The notes under the pieces are model-generated. The model saw nothing but the letters and a program-made list of their open reading frames with translations, had not been told where the DNA came from and did not search any database. The position numbers and the translations under genes are program-made. 5,621 bases of DNA, taken from the NCBI GenBank assembly GCA_947296835.1, contig CAMYQS010000102.1, forward strand, positions 1-5,621. The letters run 5' to 3'. Source of the stretch: an uncultured Atopostipes sp. (GTDB lineage: Bacteria; Bacillota; Bacilli; Lactobacillales; Carnobacteriaceae_A). Within the stretch, counting starts at the first letter, position 1, and every line of letters starts with the position of its first letter. Positions 1 to 5,621 of this stretch are shown one piece after another.

Positions 1-906
1 CCTCTAATCATTGCGAATAATATCAAACGTTCTTTTGAAACAAATGGGAACGAAGTTACTCTGATTCCCGCTTCAACAAATTTACTATACGATATTAAGC
101 AGGCAGGTAATTTTGATGTTATTTTCAACTCAGCAGTGGGTATCAATCATAAGGATGAACAAGCGAATATTGTTGTTATGCTAGAGCTATTGGATATTCC
201 ATTTGTTGGTTCGGGGTTACTCCCACAAGTTGTTTCGTTAAATAAAGAACATGCAAAAGCGACATCCAAAGCAGTAGATGTCCCTGTATCTCCATTCCAA
301 ACCTTCTATACAGTTGATACGAAACTAGATAATGATTTGAACTTCCCGCTATTCGTTAAACCTGTTAGAGAAGGTTCTGCGGTTGGCATTACGGAAAAAA
401 GTCTGGTGAAGAATGATAAAGAATTACGCGAACAGGTTCAGTATATTCTTGAAAACTTTAATCAACCCGCTTTAGTTGAAGGTTTCTTACCCGGTCGTGA
501 ATTTTCGGTTGGTGTTATAGGAACGAAAGATCCTGAAATATTGCCAATCATGGAAATAATTATTCCAGAAGAACACGGGACGGCTCAAACAGTGGATGTT
601 AAAGCTAAGAACGTTGTACAACGTTCTTGTCCGGCAGATATCTCAGAAGAGCTAGCAAATGACATTGCAACGAATGTTTTAAAATCATACGATGTACTTG
701 GTTGTTCCGAAATGGCCCGAGTTGATGTGAAGTTAGATGAAAATGGTGTACCAAATATTATTGAATTAAATGCAATCCCCGCCCTTGAAGAAGTTTATGC
801 TCATTATCCATTAATGGCAGAAGTAGCAGGTTATGATATGCCAGACCTTGTCGAGAAACTAGTTGATGAAGCTATCGACGCTTGGGAAAATGGCGACATT
901 ATTTAA
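1..906 (+). CDS. D-alanine--D-alanine ligase-like ATP-grasp protein (5' end missing)
   Basis: The frame is open from the first base to the TAA at 904-906, so about 301 codons of a gene that begins before the window are visible; the in-frame GTG at 136 is internal, because sequence upstream of it also fits the family (a Rossmann-like N-terminal domain leading into DVIFNSAVG). ATP-grasp features seen: FVKPVREGSAVGI (about 352-390), matching the nucleotide-binding KP..EGS.VG of Ddl enzymes; LVEGFLPGREFSVGV (about 472-516), matching the E..I.GRE strand; RVDVKLDENG (about 718-747) and IELNAIPA (about 760-783), which carry the Asp, Glu and Asn expected to hold Mg2+. The family forms an amide bond through an acyl-phosphate intermediate in the cytoplasm. 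The usual HG..GEDG and N..PG motifs are altered here (SAVGINHKDE and NAIPAL), so the substrate may not be D-alanine. No essential ddl context is visible. The ATP-grasp fold is secure; the exact substrate is not. Confidence 0.88.
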   Translation, partial: PLIIANNIKRSFETNGNEVTLIPASTNLLYDIKQAGNFDVIFNSAVGINHKDEQANIVVMLELLDIPFVGSGLLPQVVSLNKEHAKATSKAVDVPVSPFQTFYTVDTKLDNDLNFPLFVKPVREGSAVGITEKSLVKNDKELREQVQYILENFNQPALVEGFLPGREFSVGVIGTKDPEILPIMEIIIPEEHGTAQTVDVKAKNVVQRSCPADISEELANDIATNVLKSYDVLGCSEMARVDVKLDENGVPNIIELNAIPALEEVYAHYPLMAEVAGYDMPDLVEKLVDEAIDAWENGDII

Positions 907-912
907 AACACC

Positions 913-951
913 ATAAGACATCCTAACATTTATTTTGTTAGGAGGTCTTAT
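913..951. terminator. Bidirectional terminator hairpin between convergent genes
   Basis: An inverted repeat pairs 913-928 with 936-951: 16 positions with a single mismatch (A920 against G944) around a 7-nt loop (929-935). It sits just after the stop of the + strand ligase-like gene and just before the end of the minus-strand opine dehydrogenase reading frame. The A-rich left flank (907-911) and T/A-rich right flank (951-963) give modest U tracts in both directions. Such symmetric hairpins commonly stop transcription from both sides. The U tracts are not strong, so efficiency is uncertain. Confidence 0.75.
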
Positions 952-959
952 AATATCTA

Positions 960-2041
960 TTAAGAAAGTTCTATTTTGTTTCTATACTTTTGGTTGAACA
1001 GATACTCAACCTCTTTGAGGTTACTTTTCGCAAAGTCTACAACGGTTTCTGATTTTACGGGCCTGTCTTCTTCATCGACGACTTTAATTGCACCTTTCAT
1101 CAAGCGTGTATTAAAGTGTTTCGCATGTTTGTATTCGTCTTCTGTTGTCCATAAATAGGGTACTGGTAAGAAGCCAGCAACAAATAACTTGTAGAATCCT
1201 TCAGGTGTATACGCATTATCAATATGTTTTTCAATTCCGTTAATAATCGTCTTCGCTGATTGGATTAACTCTTCTGTTCTTGTGGCAACATTCGTATTTT
1301 TACTCATGTCTTCGACCTCACCATTTTTACGCATTTTTCGATATTCTTGTAGCGCATATTGCGTAATTTGTACACTTTCATTATAGTATCTGTATTCATG
1401 ATCTTTACTCTCTGTCCACCCTGTATTTAATAATAGCGGTGCGCAGTGCATAATCATCCCAACACTACCAATTGACGTTTCTATGATGGAGTCAGCGGGC
1501 GCTAATTGTGTTTGTATATAGGTTGGTACCCTATCGTAAATGGCTTCGTTTTCAGTATGGTCTAATGCTGAAAAGAGTACGTTTGATTTAATCGATAAAA
1601 CTCAACGGTATCGTCGCTGGTTTTACGACAGGTGTAAATAGCCGTTTGTGTTTCAGCTACTGTGGGTTTCATTTTATGATTGAATGTTTTAAATGTCTCT
1701 ACAAACTCTAATGCGCCATAAGTTCTACCTGGGCATAATAGGATAAATGTATCGGTTGTTAAATACTTTGCGATTTCTTCAGCAAAATATCGATGAACGA
1801 ATGATGGAGTGGCGATTATAATGATATCGGGGTCTTTCAGTGCTTCTTCTATATTAGTTGTGACTAAATGTAGTTTAAATGAACCTTCTACCTTACCGGT
1901 TGTATGAATGGTATGGCTATCGATTAGATGGGAGATTTCTTCTTCAAATCGATTCCACAATGTTACTTGGTTCCCTTGCTCAACGGCATGTGCTGCCATT
2001 GCAAGTCCTGTATTTCCAGCTCCCAGAACAGTAATATTCAT
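960..2041 (-). pseudogene. Octopine/nopaline-type opine dehydrogenase, frameshifted
   Basis: Two minus-strand reading frames together make one NAD(P)-dependent opine dehydrogenase of about 360 residues, the usual family length. The first frame begins at ATG 2041 with a Rossmann motif, VLGAGNTGLA (residues 5-14), and continues with IIIATPSFVHR and the PGRTYGALEF/AETQT segments typical of this family. It runs out of frame at about codon 151-152 and stops at 1562-1564. From 1586 the next frame continues the same protein (SNVLFSALDH...), through ETSIGSVGMIMHCAPLLLNTGW, where the His encoded at 1446-1448 is the likely catalytic one, to the TAA at 960-962. One base missing from the AAA run (T1587-T1589 on the + strand) explains the break. 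The intact family reduces a Schiff base between an amino acid and a 2-keto acid, or runs the reverse reaction. Preceded by GGGGGA 6 nt before the ATG. Either a recent pseudogene or a homopolymer sequencing error; the rest looks well conserved. Confidence 0.87.
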
Positions 2042-2072
2042 TTGTATCCCCCAAAAGTTAGTTGTTATATAA

Positions 2073-2082
2073 AATGATCATT
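2073..2082. promoter_or_regulatory. Palindrome AATGATCATT, possible operator downstream of the -10
   Basis: This is a perfect 10-bp palindrome in the leader of the opine dehydrogenase gene. Measured from the proposed -10 (2097-2102), it would cover roughly +9 to +18 of the transcript, a common place for a repressor site. It shares the AATGAT half-site with a second palindrome at 2139-2152. The regulator is unknown; chance occurrence in AT-rich DNA is possible. Confidence 0.35.
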
Positions 2083-2096
2083 GTTTCGCATCGGAC

Positions 2097-2125
2097 ATTA
2101 TAGTAAGTCTACGGCATAGTCGTGC
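2097..2125 (-). promoter_or_regulatory. Probable promoter of the opine dehydrogenase gene
   Basis: On the minus strand there is a perfect TATAAT -10 hexamer at 2097-2102, about 55 bases upstream of the ATG at 2041. At 17-bp spacing the -35 position (2120-2125) reads GCACGA, a poor match to TTGACA, with an A-rich tract just upstream (about 2126-2134). A good -10 with a weak -35 and flanking palindromes would fit a regulated, activator-dependent promoter; that is inference. Confidence 0.45.
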
Positions 2126-2138
2126 TTTTTTAAAACAA

Positions 2139-2152
2139 AATGATTAATCATT
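2139..2152. promoter_or_regulatory. Palindrome AATGATTAATCATT, possible operator upstream of the promoter
   Basis: A perfect 14-bp palindrome lies upstream of the proposed opine dehydrogenase promoter, around -49 to -62 relative to an estimated start near 2090. Its half-site AATGAT is repeated in the palindrome at 2073-2082, with centres 68 bp apart. It resembles the core of the Fur consensus (AATGATAATCATT) but is one base longer at the centre, so Fur binding cannot be claimed. Confidence 0.4.
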
Positions 2153-2177
2153 ACTTTTCTAATTTTTTCGAGTAATG
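2149..2177 (-). terminator. Weak candidate terminator after the M42 peptidase gene
   Basis: On the minus strand, CATTACT and AGTAATG (2171-2177 with 2149-2155) can form a 7-bp stem with a 15-nt loop, about 29 bases after the peptidase stop codon. A U-rich stretch (ATTTTGTTTT) follows only after about 6 more bases and the stem is AT-rich. This is the only terminator-like structure in the 2042-2205 gap, so it is listed with low confidence; readthrough into the opine dehydrogenase gene is possible. It overlaps part of the palindrome at 2139-2152. Confidence 0.25.
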
Positions 2178-2205
2178 GGCTTCTACAACAGTTTATTTTA
2201 TTGGG

Positions 2206-3249
2206 TTAAGAGAAAATTGAGACGTAACCTTGAATCAATTTAAAAGTATTTTCAAGTGCATCAATATGCGTACGTTCCATACCATGACTACTTGAAACGC
2301 CAGGTCCAATGAGTGCAGCACGAATATTTGCTCCGCCACGTAGTGCTGCTGAAGCATCGCTACCGTACATAGGATAGATGTCTAATGCATAGTTTAGTTC
2401 TTTCTTTTTAGAATAGTTTGCTAAATCCGTTGTTAAGTCATAGTCGTAAGGTCCTGAGGAATCCTTCACACAAATGGATACATCGTATTCCGTACAATCA
2501 AGATCGTCGCCTATACATCCCATATCAACTGCTAACAATTCTGTAATATCTTCAGGAATCCAAGATGCACCATGACCAACCTCTTCATATGTAGAAAAAA
2601 TAAACTTCAGGTTCGTTGTTGGTACAATGTTGTTTTCTTTCATCCACGTTAGAATGGAAACTAACACGGCTACCGACGCTTTATCATCTAGGAAACGTGA
2701 TTTAATAAATCCAGATTCGGTAATAACAACTTTTGGATCGTATGCGATGATGTCCCCATTTTGGATACCTAGTTTTTTAACATCCTCTTTATTTGAAACG
2801 CGTTCGTCTAATCTTACAATCAGGCTGTCGATATCGCGGGCTTTTGTAGAGGCATCTTTGAACACATGGATAGAAGGTGATTTAGATAAGATCGTTCCTG
2901 TATAAATTTGACCATCGCGTGTCATGATATCACAATACTCACCATCTAGAGTTGGTGTTAGTGGACCTCCTAGTTTTGTTAATGCTAACGTTCCGTCGCT
3001 ATTGATTGATCGGACCATTAAACCTAATGTATCAACGTGCGCACTTAATCCACGTGTAACCGTCGAGTCTTGTCCTTCTATTTTGACAACTAAATTTCCT
3101 TTAGGTGTTGTTGTTGTGTTATATCCAATCTCTTCAATTGATTCTCTTAAGAAATCAATCGCATGTTTTGTATAGCCAGTTGGGCTATTAATCATTAGTA
3201 ATTCTTCTAAAAAATTCAGTGTGTTATCTTGATTAAACATCCGCTTCAC
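2206..3249 (-). CDS. M42-family metallo-aminopeptidase (glutamyl aminopeptidase/deblocking type)
   Basis: The protein (up to 347 residues) is a cytoplasmic dinuclear-metal peptidase of the M42 family, which removes N-terminal residues from peptides, usually as large self-assembled oligomers. All expected metal and catalytic residues are visible, numbered from the GTG start: H71 and D73 in SAHVDTLGLMV, D188/D189 in RFLDDKAS, the EE pair 222-223 in FSTYEEVGHGAS, D242 in AVDMG, and H322 in SSSHGMERTHIDA. The length is normal and no domain is missing. The start is unsettled: GTG at 3249 gives three more residues than ATG at 3240, and neither has a well-spaced ribosome site (AGAAAG lies 2 nt before the first and 11 nt before the second). 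The gene has its own promoter behind the iclR terminator, so it is probably a separate unit. Preferred substrate residues cannot be read from the sequence. Confidence 0.93.
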   Translation of the reverse strand: MKRMFNQDNTLNFLEELLMINSPTGYTKHAIDFLRESIEEIGYNTTTTPKGNLVVKIEGQDSTVTRGLSAHVDTLGLMVRSINSDGTLALTKLGGPLTPTLDGEYCDIMTRDGQIYTGTILSKSPSIHVFKDASTKARDIDSLIVRLDERVSNKEDVKKLGIQNGDIIAYDPKVVITESGFIKSRFLDDKASVAVLVSILTWMKENNIVPTTNLKFIFSTYEEVGHGASWIPEDITELLAVDMGCIGDDLDCTEYDVSICVKDSSGPYDYDLTTDLANYSKKKELNYALDIYPMYGSDASAALRGGANIRAALIGPGVSSSHGMERTHIDALENTFKLIQGYVSIFS

Positions 3250-3280
3250 ATCTTTCTGTCTATTATTCGTTTCATCTTAA

Positions 3281-3308
3281 AATATAGCATATTTTGCTCT
3301 AATTTCAA
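3281..3308 (-). promoter_or_regulatory. Promoter of the M42 peptidase gene (extended -10)
   Basis: On the minus strand, TTGAAA at 3303-3308 is a good -35 and TATATT at 3281-3286 a good -10, separated by 16 bp, with a TG one base before the -10 (an extended -10). It lies about 32-41 bases upstream of the possible start codons and downstream of the iclR terminator. A 7-3-7 inverted repeat (AAAATAT, AGC, ATATTTT; 3279-3295) overlaps the -10 and could be an operator or simple AT-rich coincidence. Confidence 0.6.
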
Positions 3309-3319
3309 AAAGAGAACCT

Positions 3320-3352
3320 AAAAAAGCATCCCCCAATATGAGGAATGCTTTT
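3320..3352 (-). terminator. Rho-independent terminator after the IclR regulator gene
   Basis: In the minus-strand RNA, bases 3352-3340 pair with 3334-3322 in a 13-bp stem (11 Watson-Crick and 2 G-U pairs) with a 5-nt loop (3335-3339). The right arm ends in a run of six U (3325-3320). It starts about 32 bases after the regulator stop codon and closes the pxpA-transporter-regulator operon. Confidence 0.9.
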
Positions 3353-3384
3353 AATAAAGCTGTTACAACTGATATGAAACAATG

Positions 3385-4158
3385 TTACGATTGAAATTCT
3401 GATAAATGGTAAATTTGGTCTCGAATACCGCGTAGCGCATGGATTAATTCGTCGTAGGAATCATCAATGAGCTGAGTAGTTGAAACTGCGGATAGCGTAT
3501 AAACCAATTGACCTTCTCGGAAAACAGGAACGGCGATACTTGCATACCCATCTCCTAATTCATCTCGTTCAATTGATACGTCGTTTTTTGCAACGTCTAT
3601 TAATTGTAATTCTAGAATCTTACGATCGATTATGGTACCTTGTCCATATTTTTCCCAGCGCACTTTATCGAGCACTTGGTCTAAGTGTTCATCTGTCAGA
3701 TGCGCTAAGATTAGCTTACCTGAAGCGGATGCGGTTAATGGAAAATCCGTTTGGTTATGGATGGTCAACATGTATCGCGATCGACTAGGTCTTCGCTCTG
3801 TTAAAGTTGATATACTCAGGTTTTCAACACTGTGAAAACGAGTAGATACAAAGTATTGATCGGCGACTCGTTGTAAATCACCATGAATCATTTCAATGAT
3901 TTTTTCTGTGTAATCATATTGAGCGATTTCCATCTTTTCTAAAAAGATGGAACCTAAGCGATAGTTTTTGTCATGTGCATCATAAGATAAATAATTATAA
4001 TACAACATTGTTTGAACTAATCCGCGAGTCGTATTAATATTTAAATCAACTTTCTCGCTAATATCGTTCAACGTCAATTCTTTTTCATCTTCTGTAAAGC
4101 AATCAATAATCGAAAAAGCTCTTGATAATGATTGAATAATCTTATAACTACCAGACAC
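3385..4158 (-). CDS. IclR-family transcriptional regulator (KipR-like position)
   Basis: The 257-residue protein has the length and two-part build of IclR regulators. The N-terminal winged helix-turn-helix (about residues 7-70) contains IQSLSRAFSIIDCF, LTLNDISEKVDLNINTTRGLVQTM as the recognition region and the wing NYRLGSIFL. The C-terminal effector-binding domain (about 80-255) contains PLTASASGKLILAHL and RDELGDGYASIAVPVF, both typical of the family. The GTG start at 4158 is chosen because AGAAGGG lies 6 nt upstream. The gene begins 30 nt after the transporter stop and is followed by a terminator, so it is the last gene of the operon. By analogy with kipR, which represses its own ycsF-type operon in B. 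subtilis, it probably controls this one in response to a small organic acid. The operator would lie at the operon promoter, outside the window. Family assignment is firm; ligand and role are inferred. Confidence 0.93.
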   Translation of the reverse strand: MSGSYKIIQSLSRAFSIIDCFTEDEKELTLNDISEKVDLNINTTRGLVQTMLYYNYLSYDAHDKNYRLGSIFLEKMEIAQYDYTEKIIEMIHGDLQRVADQYFVSTRFHSVENLSISTLTERRPSRSRYMLTIHNQTDFPLTASASGKLILAHLTDEHLDQVLDKVRWEKYGQGTIIDRKILELQLIDVAKNDVSIERDELGDGYASIAVPVFREGQLVYTLSAVSTTQLIDDSYDELIHALRGIRDQIYHLSEFQS

Positions 4159-4164
4159 TTTTAA

Positions 4165-4171
4165 CCCTTCT
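4165..4171 (-). promoter_or_regulatory. Ribosome binding site fixing the GTG start of the IclR gene
   Basis: The minus strand reads AGAAGGG here, followed by six A/T bases and then GTG at 4158. This spacing makes the unusual GTG the most likely start, as no in-frame ATG nearby has a comparable site. Confidence 0.7.
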
Positions 4172-4188
4172 TTACTATATAGATTATA

Positions 4189-5421
4189 TTATCCTTGCCA
4201 TAATGCTGAAATACCACTTAAAGATTGGATACCGAGGTATAAAGTTAATAGTGCAGCGATAACACCAATAACTGTCAACCATACTGGATGCTTGTAGTCT
4301 GCTCCTACGATATCTTTTCGATTTGCTCCTATTAGTATTGTACCTAAAGTCAGCGGTAAAATTAAGCCATTTAATGATCCGGCAATAATTAATAACATAA
4401 CTGGTTGACCAATAAATGCGTATACAATTGTAGAGAATACGATAAAAGCAACAATTACAAGGTTGTTATACTTCTCTAGTACTGGATGGAACGTTTTTAA
4501 GAATGATGCACTTGTATACGCTGCACCAATTACTGATGAAATTCCTGCCGAGAATAAGATAATTCCGAAGATGATTTCACCTGGGCGCCCTAAAGCAATT
4601 TCAAAAGCGGATGCGGCTGGGTTACTTGGGTCTAAACCTACTCCTGTCGATACTACACCTAAAAATACCCAGAATAATAAGAAACGCATAATTCCTGATC
4701 CTAAAATCGCAAAAGTAGCTGAGTTCGATGCATTTTTCACATTGCCAATTCCGGTAATACCAGAGTCAATTAGTCTATGTCCACCTGAGAATGAAATATA
4801 TCCACCAACTGTTCCGCCAACTAACGTAATAATTGGCAAAATAAGTGACTCGATGTTTTCTGGCATAATGATTCTTTGGAAAGTCTCTCCTACTGGTGGT
4901 TTCGTTACAACTGCAACATATAGTGCTAAAATTAACATTAAGATTCCTAGTACTTGAATAAATTTATCAACGATTGTTTTTCCCGTTTTTGAAATGAAAA
5001 TAACAATGGCAATAATACCAGTAATAACAGCACCAATTGTATAATCAATTCCAAATATAGCGTTTAACCCGAGACCAGCTCCACCTACGTTACCGATGTT
5101 AAACGCTAATCCACCTAAAACGATAAAGAAACTAACGACATACCCTAAGCCAGGTAATACTTTATTTGATAAATCTTGTGCATACATTCCTGAAACAGAT
5201 AATACACGCCATACGTTTACTTGTGCAGCAAATGATATTACAATCGATAATACAATAGCGAACGCAAAATTTGCCCCTAATTGTTCTGTAAAGTTCGCTG
5301 TTTGCGTTAAGAAACCAGGTCCTAAAGCAGATGTAATCATTAAGAATATACTGGTAATCAAATTATTTCTGAGTGCCTTCTTTTCAACGTCTGTTTGTAA
5401 AACCATGTTGTCATTATTCAT
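4189..5421 (-). CDS. NRAMP-superfamily membrane transporter, YcsG-like, lacking metal motifs
   Basis: This 410-residue protein is very hydrophobic with about 11 predicted membrane segments, the family's usual length and APC-type fold. The first helix (about 21-41) carries GPGFLTQT (34-41) where metal-transporting NRAMP proteins have DPGN, and the sixth carries SGGHR (212-216) where they have a Met-Pro-His motif. The Asp, Asn and Met that coordinate Mn2+/Fe2+ are therefore absent. The start ATG at 5421 is supported by GGGAGGAA 6 nt upstream. The gene lies 22 nt after pxpA and 30 nt before the IclR gene, the same set as ycsF-ycsG-kipR of B. subtilis. Annotation pipelines often call it a divalent metal transporter; motif loss plus linkage to 5-oxoprolinase suggests that it may instead import 5-oxoproline or a related acid. 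That substrate is an inference. The family assignment is firm. Confidence 0.9.
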   Translation of the reverse strand: MNNDNMVLQTDVEKKALRNNLITSIFLMITSALGPGFLTQTANFTEQLGANFAFAIVLSIVISFAAQVNVWRVLSVSGMYAQDLSNKVLPGLGYVVSFFIVLGGLAFNIGNVGGAGLGLNAIFGIDYTIGAVITGIIAIVIFISKTGKTIVDKFIQVLGILMLILALYVAVVTKPPVGETFQRIIMPENIESLILPIITLVGGTVGGYISFSGGHRLIDSGITGIGNVKNASNSATFAILGSGIMRFLLFWVFLGVVSTGVGLDPSNPAASAFEIALGRPGEIIFGIILFSAGISSVIGAAYTSASFLKTFHPVLEKYNNLVIVAFIVFSTIVYAFIGQPVMLLIIAGSLNGLILPLTLGTILIGANRKDIVGADYKHPVWLTVIGVIAALLTLYLGIQSLSGISALWQG

Positions 5422-5427
5422 TTTAAA

Positions 5428-5435
5428 TTCCTCCC
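5428..5435 (-). promoter_or_regulatory. Strong ribosome binding site of the transporter gene
   Basis: The minus strand reads GGGAGGAA, a near-perfect anti-Shine-Dalgarno match, 6 nt before ATG 5421. It lies within the 22-nt gap after the pxpA stop, which supports cotranscription and independent translation initiation. Confidence 0.75.
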
Positions 5436-5443
5436 GTATTTAA

Positions 5444-5621
5444 TTAAATCGTATCAATTTTAACTCCTTTATTGTCTAACCCTTGTATAATTTCACGGAC
5501 AAAATCTAGCGCTTTGTCACCATCACCATGAACACAAATACTGTCAGCTTTAATGTCAATATCTTGTCCCTCAATACTTGTTACTTTTCCTTCAGTTACC
5601 ATTCTGACTACACGATTAACT
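5444..5621 (-). CDS. pxpA: 5-oxoprolinase subunit PxpA (LamB/YcsF family), C-terminal end only
   Basis: Only the last 58 codons and the TAA (5444-5446) are in the window; the start lies beyond the right edge. The visible end reads RVVRMVTEGKVTSIEGQDIDI, then SICVHGDGDKALDFVREI (split here by a few residues), which is the characteristic C-terminal signature of LamB/YcsF proteins, including the conserved CVHGD. PxpA works with PxpB and PxpC in ATP-dependent hydrolysis of 5-oxoproline to glutamate, clearing a metabolite formed spontaneously from glutamine and glutamate. It is the first visible gene of an operon with the NRAMP-like transporter and the IclR regulator. PxpB and PxpC genes are not in the window. 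No sign of damage in the visible part. Confidence 0.9.
   Translation of the reverse strand, partial: VNRVVRMVTEGKVTSIEGQDIDIKADSICVHGDGDKALDFVREIIQGLDNKGVKIDTI

Noticed and set aside
136..906. GTG at 136 as the start of the ligase-like gene
   Set aside because: The frame is open to base 1 and the upstream codons fit the N-terminal domain of the family; there is no ribosome site before 136, so the gene is simply cut by the window edge.
960..1457. A separate 165-residue gene starting at ATG 1457
   Set aside because: It is the C-terminal half of the opine dehydrogenase; family sequence continues upstream of the ATG in the same frame to 1586, and no ribosome site precedes it.
1561..1600. Programmed ribosomal frameshifting in the opine dehydrogenase
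   Set aside because: There is no clear slippery heptamer or downstream stimulatory structure, and the short A run is better explained by a simple deletion or a sequencing error.
1562..2041. A free-standing 159-residue NAD-binding protein
   Set aside because: Its last residues do not fit the family while the adjacent frame does, so it is the frameshifted N-terminal half, not a complete small protein.
2042..2205. Small RNA or riboswitch in the 164-base gap
   Set aside because: Only short AT-rich palindromes and a weak hairpin are visible; no known riboswitch core or strong terminator/antiterminator pair is seen.
2627..3175. Two + strand open frames inside the M42 peptidase gene
   Set aside because: They are antisense to a well-supported enzyme with all active-site residues, and resemble no known family.
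4463..4957. Long + strand open frame inside the transporter gene
   Set aside because: It is antisense to a clear membrane protein gene, has no ribosome site, and its composition mirrors the opposite strand.

Overview
The window looks like chromosome from a low-GC Gram-positive bacterium (Bacillota, probably Bacillales or Lactobacillales). The grounds are the AT-rich base composition, strong GGGAGG-type ribosome binding sites, compact U-tailed terminators, and a pxpA / NRAMP-like transporter / IclR gene order that recalls the ycsF-ycsG-kipR region of Bacillus subtilis. The sequence alone does not give a genus.

Layout. At the left, on the + strand, lies the 3' part of a D-Ala-D-Ala-ligase-like ATP-grasp gene (1-906); its start is outside the window. 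A near-perfect hairpin (913-951) separates it from the convergent minus-strand genes. Everything else is on the minus strand. Read in the direction of transcription from the right edge, it is: the last 58 codons of pxpA (5-oxoprolinase subunit A, 5444-5621), an NRAMP-superfamily membrane transporter (4189-5421), an IclR-family regulator (3385-4158) and a strong intrinsic terminator (3322-3352). These three genes are closely spaced (22 and 30 nt) and form the tail of a 5-oxoproline (pyroglutamate) use operon. Next, with its own promoter (3281-3308), comes an M42-family metallo-aminopeptidase (2206-3249). Last is an octopine/nopaline-type opine dehydrogenase gene (960-2041), also with its own apparent promoter, which is split by a one-base frameshift in a short homopolymer.

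How the genes may work together. The pxpA operon would take up 5-oxoproline or a related compound and hydrolyse it to glutamate under control of the IclR protein; pxpB and pxpC are not in the window and would have to lie upstream of pxpA or elsewhere. The M42 peptidase could supply amino acids from peptides. The opine dehydrogenase family joins or cleaves amino acid/2-keto acid conjugates, and the ATP-grasp enzyme joins amino acids or similar acids. A general amino-acid/peptide theme is plausible, but no direct link between these units is shown.

The points most worth a second look are: the transporter, which lacks both signature metal-binding motifs of true NRAMP proteins; the frameshifted but otherwise well-preserved opine dehydrogenase; and two palindromes sharing the AATGAT half-site that flank the opine dehydrogenase promoter. 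I did not find a clearly new multi-gene system, CRISPR array, mobile element or RNA gene.
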